Source: an uncultured Paracoccaceae bacterium
Lineage (GTDB): Bacteria; Pseudomonadota; Alphaproteobacteria; Rhodobacterales; Rhodobacteraceae
Assembly (NCBI GenBank): GCA_943787785.1
Contig: CALSNT010000001.1
Span: 1 to 64,000, forward strand
Reading direction: 5' to 3'
Length of the DNA stretch: 64,000 nucleotides
This document shows positions 18,054 to 27,133 of this stretch, in pieces; position 1 is the stretch's first letter, and each line of letters begins with the position of its first letter. A program made the position numbers and the translations under genes. The notes beneath the pieces were generated by a model that was not told the DNA's origin, did not search any database, and saw only the letters and a program-made list of their open reading frames with translations.

Positions 18054-18923
18054 ATGCTGAAGGACTTCGATACCCTGCCAGAAGACCCGTCAGAGTTACG
18101 GGCTGTCAGCAAGCTATTGGCCGCTGAGGTGAAGTCGCAGGCCCTGATGATCGAGAAGCTGAAGCACCAGCTTGCGGGGCACAACCGGCATCGGTTTGGG
18201 TCGAAGTCCGAAAGCCTGGATCAGCTTAATCTGGCCTTCGCGGAAGAAGAAGAGATTGCCGAGGCTGCCGAAAAGCAGGCCGCACCGTCACCAGATTCCA
18301 CCGACGCCGACAAACCCGCCCGCCAGCACAGCCGCAAGCCGTTGCCCGATCATCTGGATCGGCATGAAGAAGTTCTGTCGCCGGGCGACGACTGCAATCG
18401 CTGTGGCGGTTCGCTGAAGACGCTGGGTGAGGATGTCACCGAGGAATTGGAATATGTTCCGGGTCGGTTTGTGGTGAACCGGATCGTCCGGCCCCGCATG
18501 GCGTGTTCGTGTTGCGAGGCAATATGCCAGGCGCCGCTTCCATCTCGACCCATCGAGCGCGGCAGACCAGGCCCCGGCCTTCTGGCCCATGTGCTGGTCA
18601 GCAAATACGCCGATCACCTGCCGTTATATCGCCAGTCGCAAATCTATGCCCGTGAAGGGATCGATCTGGATCGCTCAACCATGGCCGATTGGGTGGGCCG
18701 ATCCACGGCGCTGCTGGAACCTTTGGCCGACGCCATTGGGCGCGTGGTGCGTGGCGGCGATGCCCTGTTCGCGGATGATACGCCCGTGAAGATGCAAGCG
18801 CCCGGCAACAAGAAGACCAAGATCGCGAGGGTCTGGACCTATGTTCGGGATGAACGACCCTGGGCGGGTCAGTCTCCACCATGTGCGTGGTACCAGTTCA
18901 CCATTGATCGAAAGGGCGAGCAT
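18054..18923 (+). pseudogene. tnpC: IS66 transposase TnpC, C-terminally truncated
   Basis: N-terminal 290 residues of the IS66 transposase; family members are usually above 500. Present are the coiled-coil and HTH region (KHQLAGHNRHRFGSKSE), the zinc-finger-like part (CNRCGGSLKTLGEDV, ACSCCEAICQAPLP) and the start of the DDE domain with the first Asp in FADDTPVKM. The frame runs 14 codons into IS3 copy 2 and stops at 18965. The second Asp and the Glu are gone, so it cannot be active. Confidence 0.92.
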
Positions 18924-18984
18924 AGAGGTGGTCTTGCTTTTTCGACCATTCTGCAGCCTTGCTAAGGTAGACCATGGTTTGGTT

Positions 18985-19815
18985 TTAGGCTGCTAATTTC
19001 ATTGGTTCTGTTTTGCTGACATAGGCCTCGTCAGGGGTCAAGATGCCGTGGGTCGAATGAGGTCGTTCAGCATTGTAATAGGCCAACCATTTTCCAATGC
19101 CCGCCTTGGCCTGTGACCCTGTTTCAAAGGCGTGTAGATAAACGCATTCGTACTTGAGGGACCGCCAGAGCCGCTCAATCATCCGATTGTCGATCCAGCG
19201 GCCCTTACCGTCCATGCTGATCTTGATCTTCGCATCGGTCAGGACGTCAATCCAATCACCGCTGGTGAACTGGCTACCCTGATCGGTGTTGAATATCTCC
19301 GGTGTGCCGTGTTTGGCCAATGCCTCTTTCAAGGCTTCAACGCAAAAAGTGGTGTCCATGCTATTCGAGAGCCGCCATGCCAGCACCTTACGGCTATGCC
19401 AGTCCATGATTGCTACCAGATACAGAAAGCCCCGTTGCATTGGGATATATGTGATGTCGGCGCACCAGACCTGGTTTGGCCGGTTGATCACAATATTCCT
19501 GAGCAAATACGGCCATATCTTGTGCTGAGGGTGCTTCTTGCTCGTGTTAGGCTCCTGGTAGATCGGAACCAATCGCATGAGCCGCATCAAGCGACGCACA
19601 CGGTGACGGCCGCACTTGTGGTTGTTCCGCTTCATGTACCGGGCCATTTGGCGCGACCCATACCACGGCGTCTCCAAAAATTGCTTGTCGATGATCTCCA
19701 TGAACCGCAGGTTCTCCGCACTTTCGCCCTTCGGCTGATAGTATAGGTTCGACCGTGCCAGCGTCAGCAGCGCGCACTGACGCCGAACACTCAGCTTATG
19801 ATCCTTGCTCACCAT
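18985..19815 (-). CDS. IS3 family transposase OrfB (copy 2)
   Basis: OrfB of IS3 copy 2, 276 residues, with intact DDE residues (WCADITYI, FNTDQGSQF, NRMIERLWRSLK). It begins just after an A6 run shared with OrfA, the frameshift site. It differs from the copy-1 protein at about 25 positions, clustered near residues 154-170 and 228-236. Likely functional when fused to OrfA. Confidence 0.94.
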   Translation of the reverse strand: MVSKDHKLSVRRQCALLTLARSNLYYQPKGESAENLRFMEIIDKQFLETPWYGSRQMARYMKRNNHKCGRHRVRRLMRLMRLVPIYQEPNTSKKHPQHKIWPYLLRNIVINRPNQVWCADITYIPMQRGFLYLVAIMDWHSRKVLAWRLSNSMDTTFCVEALKEALAKHGTPEIFNTDQGSQFTSGDWIDVLTDAKIKISMDGKGRWIDNRMIERLWRSLKYECVYLHAFETGSQAKAGIGKWLAYYNAERPHSTHGILTPDEAYVSKTEPMKLAA

Positions 19816-20120
19816 TTTTTGCCTCGCGTCCCCAGCAGTTGACGCGAGGCATCCGCTAAAAAATCTCGCTCCACCACCAACTGCCCAATCTTTGAATGCA
19901 GCTTCTCAACTTCAGCCGCGCTGACCTCCGGTGCTGGATCTCTACCACGCCGCTCAAAGGCTGATGTCATGTTGTCCAAGGCCGCACGTTTCCAAGTGCT
20001 GATTTGGCCGGAATGGACGCCATACTTCTTGGACAGCTCCGAAAGCGTCATCTCCTCGCGGATCGCATCAAGCGCAACACGCGCCTTAAACTCCGCTGAA
20101 TGGTTCTTCCTCTTTGTCAT
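19809..20120 (-). CDS. IS3 family transposase OrfA (copy 2)
   Basis: OrfA of IS3 copy 2, 103 residues. It has an N-terminal HTH (FKARVALDAIREEMTLSEL..KYGV) and a C-terminal zipper-like segment (VEKLHSKIGQLVVERDFLAD), and overlaps OrfB by 7 bp at the A6 slippage site. One residue longer than the copy-1 protein because of a small length difference around residues 60-66. Confidence 0.92.
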   Translation of the reverse strand: MTKRKNHSAEFKARVALDAIREEMTLSELSKKYGVHSGQISTWKRAALDNMTSAFERRGRDPAPEVSAAEVEKLHSKIGQLVVERDFLADASRQLLGTRGKKW

Positions 20121-20350
20121 CTCAGATCGTCTTTCTCACTAGTCGATCTACCTTAACTAATGGTCCGAAATCTTGCGACCACCTCTTCACATGACAAGAA
20201 AGACAACCAGGACCGTTTAGTTGGGGTCAGCTTTTGCACCCTTGAATTGTAGCGCGGCGTATGTATCGTTAACCTGTCTACGATCTGAAGCGGATGGACG
20301 ATCCGCATAATTCACAGGAAAACGCACCCGCCCGGTGCATCGGAGGACTT

Positions 20351-21664
20351 ATGAAAACCACACTAATTGGTGCGCTCGCCGCATCCGCCACGTTGCTGTC
20401 CACAACAGCCGCCCTGGCCCAAACCGAAGTGCAATTCTGGCACGCATTTACGGGTCGTTTGGGTGAGCTGGTAACCGCACAAGTTGCAGACTTCAACGCC
20501 AGCCAGAGCGATTACACCGTCGTCGAAAGCCACAAGGGCAACTATTCGGAAACACTGAATGCCGGGATCGCTGCGTTCCGCGCCAGCGAACAGCCGCATA
20601 TCCTGATGGTGTTCGAGGTTGGTACGGCGACGATGATGGCCGCCGGTGGCGCGATCAAGCCGGTTCACGAAGTGATGGAAGAAAGCGGCGCGAGCTTTGA
20701 TCCGGACGCCTATATCGGCGCTGTCAAAGGGTATTATACCTCGACTGACGGGCAAATGCTGTCGCTGCCGTTCAACTCGTCGACGCCCGTTCTCTGGGTC
20801 AATCGCGATGCGATGCAGGCTGCCGGCGTGGACCCGGATACGGACCTGTCGACCTGGCAGAACGTTGGAGCGGTGCTGGAACAGCTGAAGGCCGGTGGCG
20901 AAGAATGCCCGCTGGTCACTGCTTGGCAGAGCTGGATTCATCTTGAGAACTTCTCGGCATACCACGACGTTCCGTTCGCTTCTCAGGACAATGGGTTCGC
21001 CGGGCTGGACACCGAGCTGATGCTGAACGGTGAAGCGCAGGTAGCGCATCTGACCGCGATGGGTGAATGGGCCGCCGACGGCAAGTTCATCTACACTGGG
21101 CGGCGCAATGAGGGCGGTGCGAACTTCCGCGCCGGCGATTGCGCGCTGTTCACCGAAAGTTCGGCTGGCTATGCGGGCATCAGCTCGGAAGCCGAGTTCG
21201 ACTTTGACGTCCGCCCGTTGCCCTACTGGGAAGGCGTCGGCAATGCGCCACAGAACACCATCATCGGCGGTGCCTCGCTTTGGGTTATGTCGGGTCATGA
21301 CGATGCCGAATACAAAGGTGTAGGTGAGTTCCTGAGCTTCCTGTCGTCCTCGGACGTGCAGGCGGCGTGGCATCAAAACACCGGATATCTGCCAATCACC
21401 GCTGAAGCGGGCGAAGCGACCCGCATGGCTGGCTTCTATGAAGAAAACCCCGGCACCGACATCGCTGTGATCCAGATGACGGCGAAGGAACCGACGGCGA
21501 ACTCCAAGGGTCTGCGTCTGGGATCGTTCGATCAGATCCGTGGCATTATCGACGAAGAGCTTGAGGCGATCTGGTCTGGCGACAAGTCGGCACAGGAAGC
21601 GATGGACAGCGCCAAGGAACGCGGCGACGCGCTTCTGCGCCGGTTCGAAGCAGCCAACGGCTGA
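20351..21664 (+). CDS. ugpB: UgpB, glycerol-3-phosphate ABC transporter binding protein
   Basis: Periplasmic binding protein for sn-glycerol-3-phosphate or glycerophosphodiesters, 437 residues. The signal peptide ends at about residue 24 (AALAQ). The mature protein starts TEVQFWHAFTGRLGE, followed by the UgpB-type ligand region FNSSTPVLWVNRDAM and TGYLPIT near residue 350. The ATG at 20351 has GGAGGA at 20342-20347; an in-frame ATG at 20294 would bury the signal peptide. First gene of ugpBAEC, separated from ugpA by a strong terminator-like hairpin. Its promoter region begins just after IS3 copy 2 at 20187. No clear Pho box was seen by eye. Confidence 0.94.
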   Translation: MKTTLIGALAASATLLSTTAALAQTEVQFWHAFTGRLGELVTAQVADFNASQSDYTVVESHKGNYSETLNAGIAAFRASEQPHILMVFEVGTATMMAAGGAIKPVHEVMEESGASFDPDAYIGAVKGYYTSTDGQMLSLPFNSSTPVLWVNRDAMQAAGVDPDTDLSTWQNVGAVLEQLKAGGEECPLVTAWQSWIHLENFSAYHDVPFASQDNGFAGLDTELMLNGEAQVAHLTAMGEWAADGKFIYTGRRNEGGANFRAGDCALFTESSAGYAGISSEAEFDFDVRPLPYWEGVGNAPQNTIIGGASLWVMSGHDDAEYKGVGEFLSFLSSSDVQAAWHQNTGYLPITAEAGEATRMAGFYEENPGTDIAVIQMTAKEPTANSKGLRLGSFDQIRGIIDEELEAIWSGDKSAQEAMDSAKERGDALLRRFEAANG

Positions 21665-21681
21665 GTAGCCTAAGAACCTAA

Positions 21682-21707
21682 GGCGGGCCACATCGGCCCG
21701 CCTTTTT
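21682..21707 (+). terminator. Intrinsic terminator/attenuator between ugpB and ugpA
   Basis: Perfect 8-bp GC stem GGCGGGCC (21682-21689) / GGCCCGCC (21695-21702) with a 5-nt loop and a run of five T. It lies 18 nt after the ugpB stop and before ugpA (21726), so it should cap most transcripts after the binding-protein gene. Confidence 0.85.
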
Positions 21708-21725
21708 CGCTGGCGGGGCACCACG

Positions 21726-22607
21726 ATGGAAAAGCGAGTCACATTTCGCGGCTGGATGCTGCCATTGCTGCTAATCGCCCCGCAGGTCGTCATTTCAGCG
21801 GTGTTTTTCTTCTACCCCGCTGGCCAGGCGATCTGGCAGTCGCTGTTCATCCCCGACCCCTTTGGCCTGTCATCGCAGTTCGTCGGGATGGGAAATTTCG
21901 AATTCCTGTTGGGCGACAAGTTCTACCGAGCGGCATTCCTGACAACGGCCATCTTCTCGATACTCGTGACACTGTGCTCGATGATCCCGGCGCTGTTTCT
22001 CGCGGTGCTGGCGGATCGGCTCATCAAAGGGTCGGGCGTCTATCGCACACTGTTGATTTGGCCCTATGCGGTCGCCCCGGCCGTCGCCGGTGTACTGTGG
22101 CTGTTTATGTTCAACACCCGTGTCGGCGTGATCTCGTGGTATCTGGGTCACCTCGGCTATGACTGGAACCACGTACTGAACGGCGGCGAGGCAATGGGCC
22201 TTGTCGTAGTTGCCTCGGCTTGGGGAAGGATCAGCTATAACTTCCTGTTCTTCTTTGCCGCCCTGCAAGCCGTTCCGAAGTCGGTGATCGAGGCGGCTGC
22301 TATTGATGGCGCGCATTTCTGGCGAAGGTTCTGGACTATCGTGCTGCCGCTGCTGTCGCCAACGACTTTCTTCCTGCTTGTGGTCAACATCGTGTATGCC
22401 TTCTTCGAGACCTTCGGCGTGATCCACACCATAACTGGCGGTGGTCCGCAGCAATCAACCACCATTCTGGTCTACAAGGTCTTTTCAGACGGGTTCGTCG
22501 GGCAGGACCTCGGCTCGTCCTCGGCGCAATCAGTGATCTTGCTGTTCGTCGTTGGCCTGCTGACTATCATCCAGTTCAAGTACATCGAAAAGCGGGTGCA
22601 TTACTGA
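21726..22607 (+). CDS. ugpA: UgpA, glycerol-3-phosphate ABC permease
   Basis: Inner-membrane permease UgpA, 293 residues, with six predicted membrane helices. The MalF-type EAA loop reads [20 protein letters not shown] (about residues 188-207). The tail [14 protein letters not shown] is typical for UgpA. The start is the ATG at 21726 after GGCGGGGCA; the stop overlaps ugpE by 1 bp (TGATGG). Works as a heterodimer with UgpE. Confidence 0.94.
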   Translation: MEKRVTFRGWMLPLLLIAPQVVISAVFFFYPAGQAIWQSLFIPDPFGLSSQFVGMGNFEFLLGDKFYRAAFLTTAIFSILVTLCSMIPALFLAVLADRLIKGSGVYRTLLIWPYAVAPAVAGVLWLFMFNTRVGVISWYLGHLGYDWNHVLNGGEAMGLVVVASAWGRISYNFLFFFAALQAVPKSVIEAAAIDGAHFWRRFWTIVLPLLSPTTFFLLVVNIVYAFFETFGVIHTITGGGPQQSTTILVYKVFSDGFVGQDLGSSSAQSVILLFVVGLLTIIQFKYIEKRVHY

Positions 22608-23464
22608 TGGCGCGCGCGGTGGATGGTATGGTTGAAAAACGCGGGTCCGGCCTGTGGCTAACGCATGCGTTCATGATTCTGGGAGTGCTGGTGATCTTCT
22701 TCCCGATCTGGCTGGCATTCGTTGCTTCGACCGTGACGCAGCCGGAAATCGTCAAGCCGCCGATGCCTCTTTGGCCCGGTGATCAATTCTGGGAAAATTA
22801 CTCAGCTGCGCTGTTTTCCGGTGTGAATGTCCCCGTCGCGACAATGCTGTTCAACAGTCTGGTGATGGCCATCGGCATCGCGGTGGGCAAAATCATCATA
22901 TCGCTGCTGTCGGCCTTCGCCATCGTATATTTTAAGTTTCCGGGCAAAAGTTTCTTCTTCTGGATGATCTTCCTGACGCTGATGCTGCCAGTCGAGGTGC
23001 GCATCGTCCCGACGTTCGAAGTCGTCGCGGGCTTCGGCATGCTCAACAGCTATTCGGGGCTGATCTTGCCGCTGATCGCCTCCGCCACTGCCACATTCCT
23101 GTTCCGCCAGTTCTTCCTGACCATCCCTGACGAATTGGCCGAGGCGGCGCGCGTCGATGGTGCGCGGCCCATGCGGTTCTTCTGGGATATCGTCGTCCCG
23201 ATGAGCCGCACAAACGTCGCTGCGCTTTTTGTGATCCTTTTTATCTATGGCTGGAACCAGTACCTCTGGCCGCTGCTGATCACCACGGACCCGGAAATGA
23301 ACACCATCGTCATGGGCATCAAGCAGATGTTCCCGTCCGGTGATGATGTGGCGGAATGGCCGGTCATCATGGCAACCTCAATCTTGGCGATGATTCCACC
23401 GGTGATCGTGGTGGTCGGGATGCAGCGGCTGTTCATCCGCGGCCTTGTAGACAGCGAGAAATAA
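22607..23464 (+). CDS. ugpE: UgpE, glycerol-3-phosphate ABC permease
   Basis: Inner-membrane permease UgpE, 285 residues with six membrane helices. The EAA loop reads [20 protein letters not shown] (about 179-198). The periplasmic part includes WGDQ-like [16 protein letters not shown]. The start codon overlaps the ugpA stop, and the next gene, ugpC, starts 3 bp after its stop. Together with UgpA it forms the translocation pore. Confidence 0.94.
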   Translation: MARAVDGMVEKRGSGLWLTHAFMILGVLVIFFPIWLAFVASTVTQPEIVKPPMPLWPGDQFWENYSAALFSGVNVPVATMLFNSLVMAIGIAVGKIIISLLSAFAIVYFKFPGKSFFFWMIFLTLMLPVEVRIVPTFEVVAGFGMLNSYSGLILPLIASATATFLFRQFFLTIPDELAEAARVDGARPMRFFWDIVVPMSRTNVAALFVILFIYGWNQYLWPLLITTDPEMNTIVMGIKQMFPSGDDVAEWPVIMATSILAMIPPVIVVVGMQRLFIRGLVDSEK

Positions 23465-23467
23465 GCA

Positions 23468-24523
23468 ATGGCGACAGTCACCCTGAACGACGTGAAGAAG
23501 AGCTTTGGTCGCACGGATGTAATCCACGGGATCAGCACCGATATCGCGGACGGAGAATTCATCGTGATCGTCGGCCCATCAGGCTGTGGCAAGTCCACAC
23601 TGTTGCGCATGGTGGCAGGGTTGGAAACCGTCACCTCGGGCGAAGTGCTGATCGGCGGTGAACGGGCCAACGACAAAGAGCCGATGGACCGCGACATCGC
23701 CATGGTGTTCCAGAATTACGCGCTCTACCCCCACATGTCGGTGCGCCAGAACATGGGCTATGGGCTCAAGATCGCGGGGCTGCCCAAAGACCAGATCAAT
23801 GCCAAAGTGGTTGAGGCCGCGAAACTGTTGCAGCTTGAGGCTTTACTGGACCGCAAGCCGCGCCAACTGTCAGGAGGGCAACGCCAGCGCGTTGCAATGG
23901 GCCGCGCCATCGTTCGTGAACCGGCGGTGTTCCTGTTCGACGAGCCACTCAGTAACCTGGATGCCAAACTACGCGTTCAGATGCGGCTGGAGATCAAAGA
24001 GCTTCAGTCGAAGCTGGGGGTTACGGCGCTTTACGTGACCCACGACCAGGTGGAAGCGATGACGATGGCCGACCGGATGATCGTGATGAACGCCGGTATT
24101 GCTGAACAGATCGGCACTCCGCTGGAAGTCTACGAAACGCCGCGAACTCTGTTTGCAGCGCAGTTTATTGGTAGCCCTGCGATGAACATTGTTGATGCCG
24201 AGGTTCGCGGAGGGAAGGTATGGCTGGGCGGCAATGATGTTGCGAACGCCCCAGGCGAGGATGGTCCGGTAAAGCTTGGTGTACGACCCGAGCACCTTTT
24301 GGCAAGCGACGATGGACCCTTAAATCTGGCCGTCCAGATAACCGAGCCGCTGGGAGCCAATACGCTGTTCCACGGCAAACTTAAGGGACTCAGCGGGGGC
24401 TTCAGCGCAAGCCTGCCAGGCGTTCATCCGCCGCGGCAGTCCGGCGAGGAGATGCGGTTTGCCATACAGCCCGGCCAGGCGCATGTCTTTAATTTAGAAA
24501 CCGGCCAACGTCGAAACGACTGA
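23468..24523 (+). CDS. ugpC: UgpC, glycerol-3-phosphate ABC transporter ATPase
   Basis: MalK-like ATPase, 351 residues. Walker A is GPSGCGKST (about 37-45), signature [14 protein letters not shown] (about 134-147), Walker [16 protein letters not shown] and H-loop [15 protein letters not shown]-terminal TOBE/OB regulatory part (about 240-351) contains LGVRPEHL. Last gene of the operon. In other bacteria UgpC and MalK ATPases can substitute for each other, so annotation as Ugp rests mainly on the neighbours. Confidence 0.93.
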   Translation: MATVTLNDVKKSFGRTDVIHGISTDIADGEFIVIVGPSGCGKSTLLRMVAGLETVTSGEVLIGGERANDKEPMDRDIAMVFQNYALYPHMSVRQNMGYGLKIAGLPKDQINAKVVEAAKLLQLEALLDRKPRQLSGGQRQRVAMGRAIVREPAVFLFDEPLSNLDAKLRVQMRLEIKELQSKLGVTALYVTHDQVEAMTMADRMIVMNAGIAEQIGTPLEVYETPRTLFAAQFIGSPAMNIVDAEVRGGKVWLGGNDVANAPGEDGPVKLGVRPEHLLASDDGPLNLAVQITEPLGANTLFHGKLKGLSGGFSASLPGVHPPRQSGEEMRFAIQPGQAHVFNLETGQRRND

Positions 24524-24789
24524 GCGTGTGGCGTCAACTTCTCCATTTTGCATGATGCTCGCGCCCCAAGTAGCCGGTTTGTCCCGCGTTGCCGTCATTG
24601 ATGCCGCATGCAGGGAATGTCCGCTTCCTCGTTTCAGCCTGTGTCACCTTGATCGCCGTAGAAGTCTGTATTCTGCGCGCAACATTTTCGGCTAGCCGCT
24701 ACCAATCCGATTAGTGCGTACGTACCGAGATCGAGAGGATAAAGTGAGGATAGTTTTCGGGAGGTTGTTGCTAAAATCTTTGTTTTCCT
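24524..24789. other. Gene-free stretch between ugpC and tRNA-Pro
   Basis: About 265 bp with no gene. It holds the 3' flank of the minus-strand tRNA and a GAATGTCCGCTTCC phrase near 24616 similar to one at 5632-5652. No clean terminator for either transcript was found. Confidence 0.4.
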
Positions 24790-24866
24790 TGGTCGGAGTG
24801 AGAGGATTCGAACCTCCGACCCCTGCCTCCCGAAGGCAGTGCTCTACCAAGCTGAGCTACACTCCG
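24790..24866 (-). tRNA. tRNA-Pro (anticodon CGG)
   Basis: Cloverleaf readable on the minus strand. Acceptor stem CGGAGTG/CACTCCG, D-arm TAGCTCAG..TGGTAGAGC, anticodon arm CTGCC-TTCGGGA-GGCAG with anticodon CGG, T-arm GGAGGTTCGAATCCTCT, and an encoded CCA at 24790-24792. Decodes CCG proline codons, common in this GC-rich genome. It marks the right edge of the accessory region 5.5-24.5 kb. Confidence 0.97.
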
Positions 24867-24881
24867 ACCGTGTCGGGCGGA

Positions 24882-25889
24882 TTACTTGGTTGGGTCGGAC
24901 TTGGCAAGTGGGTCGGATGGCGTGGTGGCGCGCATCCCGCGCAGATGCAGAAGTGCGCTGATGCGCGGGATCGTAACGGACTCTGCGCGGCTTCGGGTTT
25001 GCAGGACGGGCCGGTTGCGCGACTGGCCCGGGCGGCTTTCGCGGAACACGATGTAGAGGCCGCTGGATATGATAACGACGGCGCCGATTGCGGTGGCCTG
25101 ATCCGGAGTTTCGCCAAAAAACAGGAATCCGAAGGCGGTGGCCCACAGGATCTGCGAATACTGCATCGGGGCGACAATCGCGGCTTCGCCCAGTTGGTAG
25201 GCGCGGATCATGAGGCGCATAGCGAGATGGGCCAGCACAGCTATTAGGCCAAGCAGACCAAGGTCACGGATTGGCATCGGCTCATATACAAACGGCATGA
25301 CGGCGGCCATGACGACGAAAGTTGCGACCAAGGGATAGATCAACAGCACGGCGCTGCGTTCGTCGTTCCCAATCCGACGCATGATGACGGAGGCCATCGC
25401 ACTGCAAACAGCAGCCGTCAGGGCGGCCAGATGACCGAGCGCAAGCTCGGTCTGGCCAGGTCGAAGTACGATTAGCACCCCGCATAGCCCGACGATTACG
25501 GCAAACCAGCGTCGTAGCCGGACGGTTTCGCCGAGGATCGGGATCGACAGCACTGTCACCAGCAACGGCATCGCAAAGAGGATTGCGTAGACTTGAGCCA
25601 GTGGCAGGACGGAAAAGGCGTAGAAGGCGCAGGGGGCCGAAATGACAGCGGCCCCGGTGCGCAATGCGGTCCACCAGGGATGGCTGGGCAGCAACGTGCC
25701 GGGTGTCGAGTCCCGCATCAGCATGATGGTCACCAGCGGAAACGACAAAAGCACACTGAAAAACACGATCTGGAAGGCAGAGTATGTGCCACCAAGGATC
25801 TTGATGACAACGTCGTGGCTGGCGAAAACCGCAAACCCACCCAGCGCCAATGTAGCGCCCCGGGAGTTGGATTTTTCAATGTCGCTCAT
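24882..25889 (-). CDS. EamA/DMT-family membrane transporter
   Basis: Drug/metabolite transporter superfamily protein with two EamA domains, 335 residues and about ten membrane helices. The N-terminal domain includes LALGGFAVFASHDVVIK and a strongly conserved end AIPILGE-type segment (LSIPILGETVRLRRW). The second domain ends FGFLFFGETPDQATAIGA. I use the ATG at 25889 (MSDIEK); upstream in-frame codons back to 25973 add a non-hydrophobic extension. The C-terminal 50 residues are polar and Arg-rich. Substrate unknown. It starts 134 bp from leuB's end and reads the same way, with no evident link to leucine synthesis. Confidence 0.85.
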   Translation of the reverse strand: MSDIEKSNSRGATLALGGFAVFASHDVVIKILGGTYSAFQIVFFSVLLSFPLVTIMLMRDSTPGTLLPSHPWWTALRTGAAVISAPCAFYAFSVLPLAQVYAILFAMPLLVTVLSIPILGETVRLRRWFAVIVGLCGVLIVLRPGQTELALGHLAALTAAVCSAMASVIMRRIGNDERSAVLLIYPLVATFVVMAAVMPFVYEPMPIRDLGLLGLIAVLAHLAMRLMIRAYQLGEAAIVAPMQYSQILWATAFGFLFFGETPDQATAIGAVVIISSGLYIVFRESRPGQSRNRPVLQTRSRAESVTIPRISALLHLRGMRATTPSDPLAKSDPTK

Positions 25890-26023
25890 GTCGCTTCGCC
25901 TGCCAGATAACTTGAGACCTCGGCACAGGTATTGGCGCGACGGGCAGACAGGTTCAATGCCTGCACGTTGCAACCCCGCATCGCGTCAGACGCAGGGCTG
26001 GATAGCATTCGAGATTTGGTGAC

Positions 26024-27133
26024 TCAGAGACTGGCGTCCAGTGCGGCCAAAATCCGGTCGCCCATTTCACCGGTTGTCACCGCCTCTCCGCCGTCCGGAC
26101 CAAGCAGGTCGGCGGTGCGGGCGCCATCCGCCAGAACAGCCTCGACGGCGGCTTCAATCCGCGCCGCCTCGTCGCCCTGGTCGAAGGAATAGCGCAGTGC
26201 CATCGCGTAACTCAGGATGCAGGCGATCGGGTTGGCTTTCCCGGTTCCGGCGATGTCTGGGGCCGAGCCGTGCACGGGCTCGTACAGCGCTTTGGGGCGG
26301 CCCTGTTCATTCGGCGCACCAAGGCTGGCCGAAGGCAGCATGCCAAGGCTGCCGGTCAGCATCGCGGCGGCGTCGCTCAACAGGTCGCCGAACAGGTTGT
26401 CGGTGACGATCACGTCGAACTGCTTGGGCCAGCGGCAAAGCTGCATCGCGCCTGCGTCGGCGTACATGTGGCTAAGTTCAACGTCCTGATATTCGTTTTC
26501 GTGGACCCAGGTGACTTCCTCGCGCCAGAGGATCCCGCTTTCCATCACGTTGGCCTTCTCCATCGAGCAGACCTTGTTGTTCCGCCGCCGCGCCAGTTCG
26601 AACGCGGACCGCGCAACACGACGAATCTCGTCGGTTGTGTAGCGTTGGGTGTTGATGCCGATGCGGCCACCTTCGTTGTCGTCGATGATGCCTCGCGGTT
26701 CGCCGAAATAAATGCCGCTGGTCAGCTCGCGCACGATCATGATGTCAAGGCCCGCGACGACTTCACGCTTCAGCGACGACGCATCAGCCAGCGCGTCAAA
26801 GCACTGGGCCGGGCGTAGGTTGGCGTAGAGATCCATTTCCTTGCGCAAGCGTAGCAGGCCGCGTTCGGGCTTTACGCTGAAATCGAGGTCGTCGTATTTT
26901 GGCCCGCCAACAGCGCCCAGCAGCACGGCGTCTGCAGCTTGTGCGCGGGCCATGGTGTCATCGGTAAGCGGTGTGCCATGAGCGTCATAGGCGGCCCCTC
27001 CGACGAGGTCCTCCGAGACGTTGAATTTCAAGCCACGTTTGTCGCCCATCCAGTCGATAACGCGGCGCACCTGCGCCATGACTTCGGGGCCGATGCCGTC
27101 ACCGGCAAGGATCAACAGGGACGGGGTCGACAT
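26024..27133 (-). CDS. leuB: LeuB, 3-isopropylmalate dehydrogenase
   Basis: 3-isopropylmalate dehydrogenase, 369 residues, normal length. It oxidises and decarboxylates (2R,3S)-3-isopropylmalate to 2-oxoisocaproate with NAD+ in leucine synthesis. Seen are [15 protein letters not shown] at the N-terminus, the substrate-binding [15 protein letters not shown] (about 96-110), and the NAD/metal signature [18 protein letters not shown] near 240-257, with [15 protein letters not shown] following. It is last in the minus-strand group leuC-leuD-membrane protein-EEP-leuB. The EEP gene between is inactivated by IS256, which could reduce read-through into leuB. Confidence 0.97.
   Translation of the reverse strand: MSTPSLLILAGDGIGPEVMAQVRRVIDWMGDKRGLKFNVSEDLVGGAAYDAHGTPLTDDTMARAQAADAVLLGAVGGPKYDDLDFSVKPERGLLRLRKEMDLYANLRPAQCFDALADASSLKREVVAGLDIMIVRELTSGIYFGEPRGIIDDNEGGRIGINTQRYTTDEIRRVARSAFELARRRNNKVCSMEKANVMESGILWREEVTWVHENEYQDVELSHMYADAGAMQLCRWPKQFDVIVTDNLFGDLLSDAAAMLTGSLGMLPSASLGAPNEQGRPKALYEPVHGSAPDIAGTGKANPIACILSYAMALRYSFDQGDEAARIEAAVEAVLADGARTADLLGPDGGEAVTTGEMGDRILAALDASL

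Larger units (their letters stand above)
17207..18923 (+). mobile_element. IS66-family element, truncated on the right
   Basis: Remnant of an IS66-family element with tnpA, tnpB and the first part of tnpC. The right part is missing: IS3 copy 2 starts at 18924 inside tnpC, and the DNA beyond that IS3 copy is not the rest of tnpC. The left boundary is approximate. Confidence 0.8.
18924..20186 (-). mobile_element. IS3-family insertion sequence, copy 2 (1263 bp)
   Basis: Second IS3-family element, same ends as copy 1 (AGAGGTGGTC... and its inverted match) but in opposite orientation. It has no matching target duplication: the left flank ends CAT and the right flank starts TCA. The left flank lies in IS66 tnpC and the right flank does not continue tnpC. 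An adjacent deletion or rearrangement after insertion is the simplest reading. Confidence 0.88.

Noticed and set aside
9382-18923. Composite transposon formed by the two IS3 copies
   Set aside because: Copy 1 has its own CCC duplication and a host gene that rejoins across it, so it inserted singly; copies also differ at about 9% of OrfB residues.
20363-21793. 476-codon minus-strand ORF opposite ugpB
   Set aside because: Antisense shadow: ugpB has signal peptide, ribosome site and full family similarity; the ORF crosses the ugpB-ugpA terminator.
24790-24866. tRNA-Pro used as an attachment site with a second copy of its 3' end
   Set aside because: I saw no second copy of the tRNA end and no integrase gene in the window, so site-specific integration is not supported.
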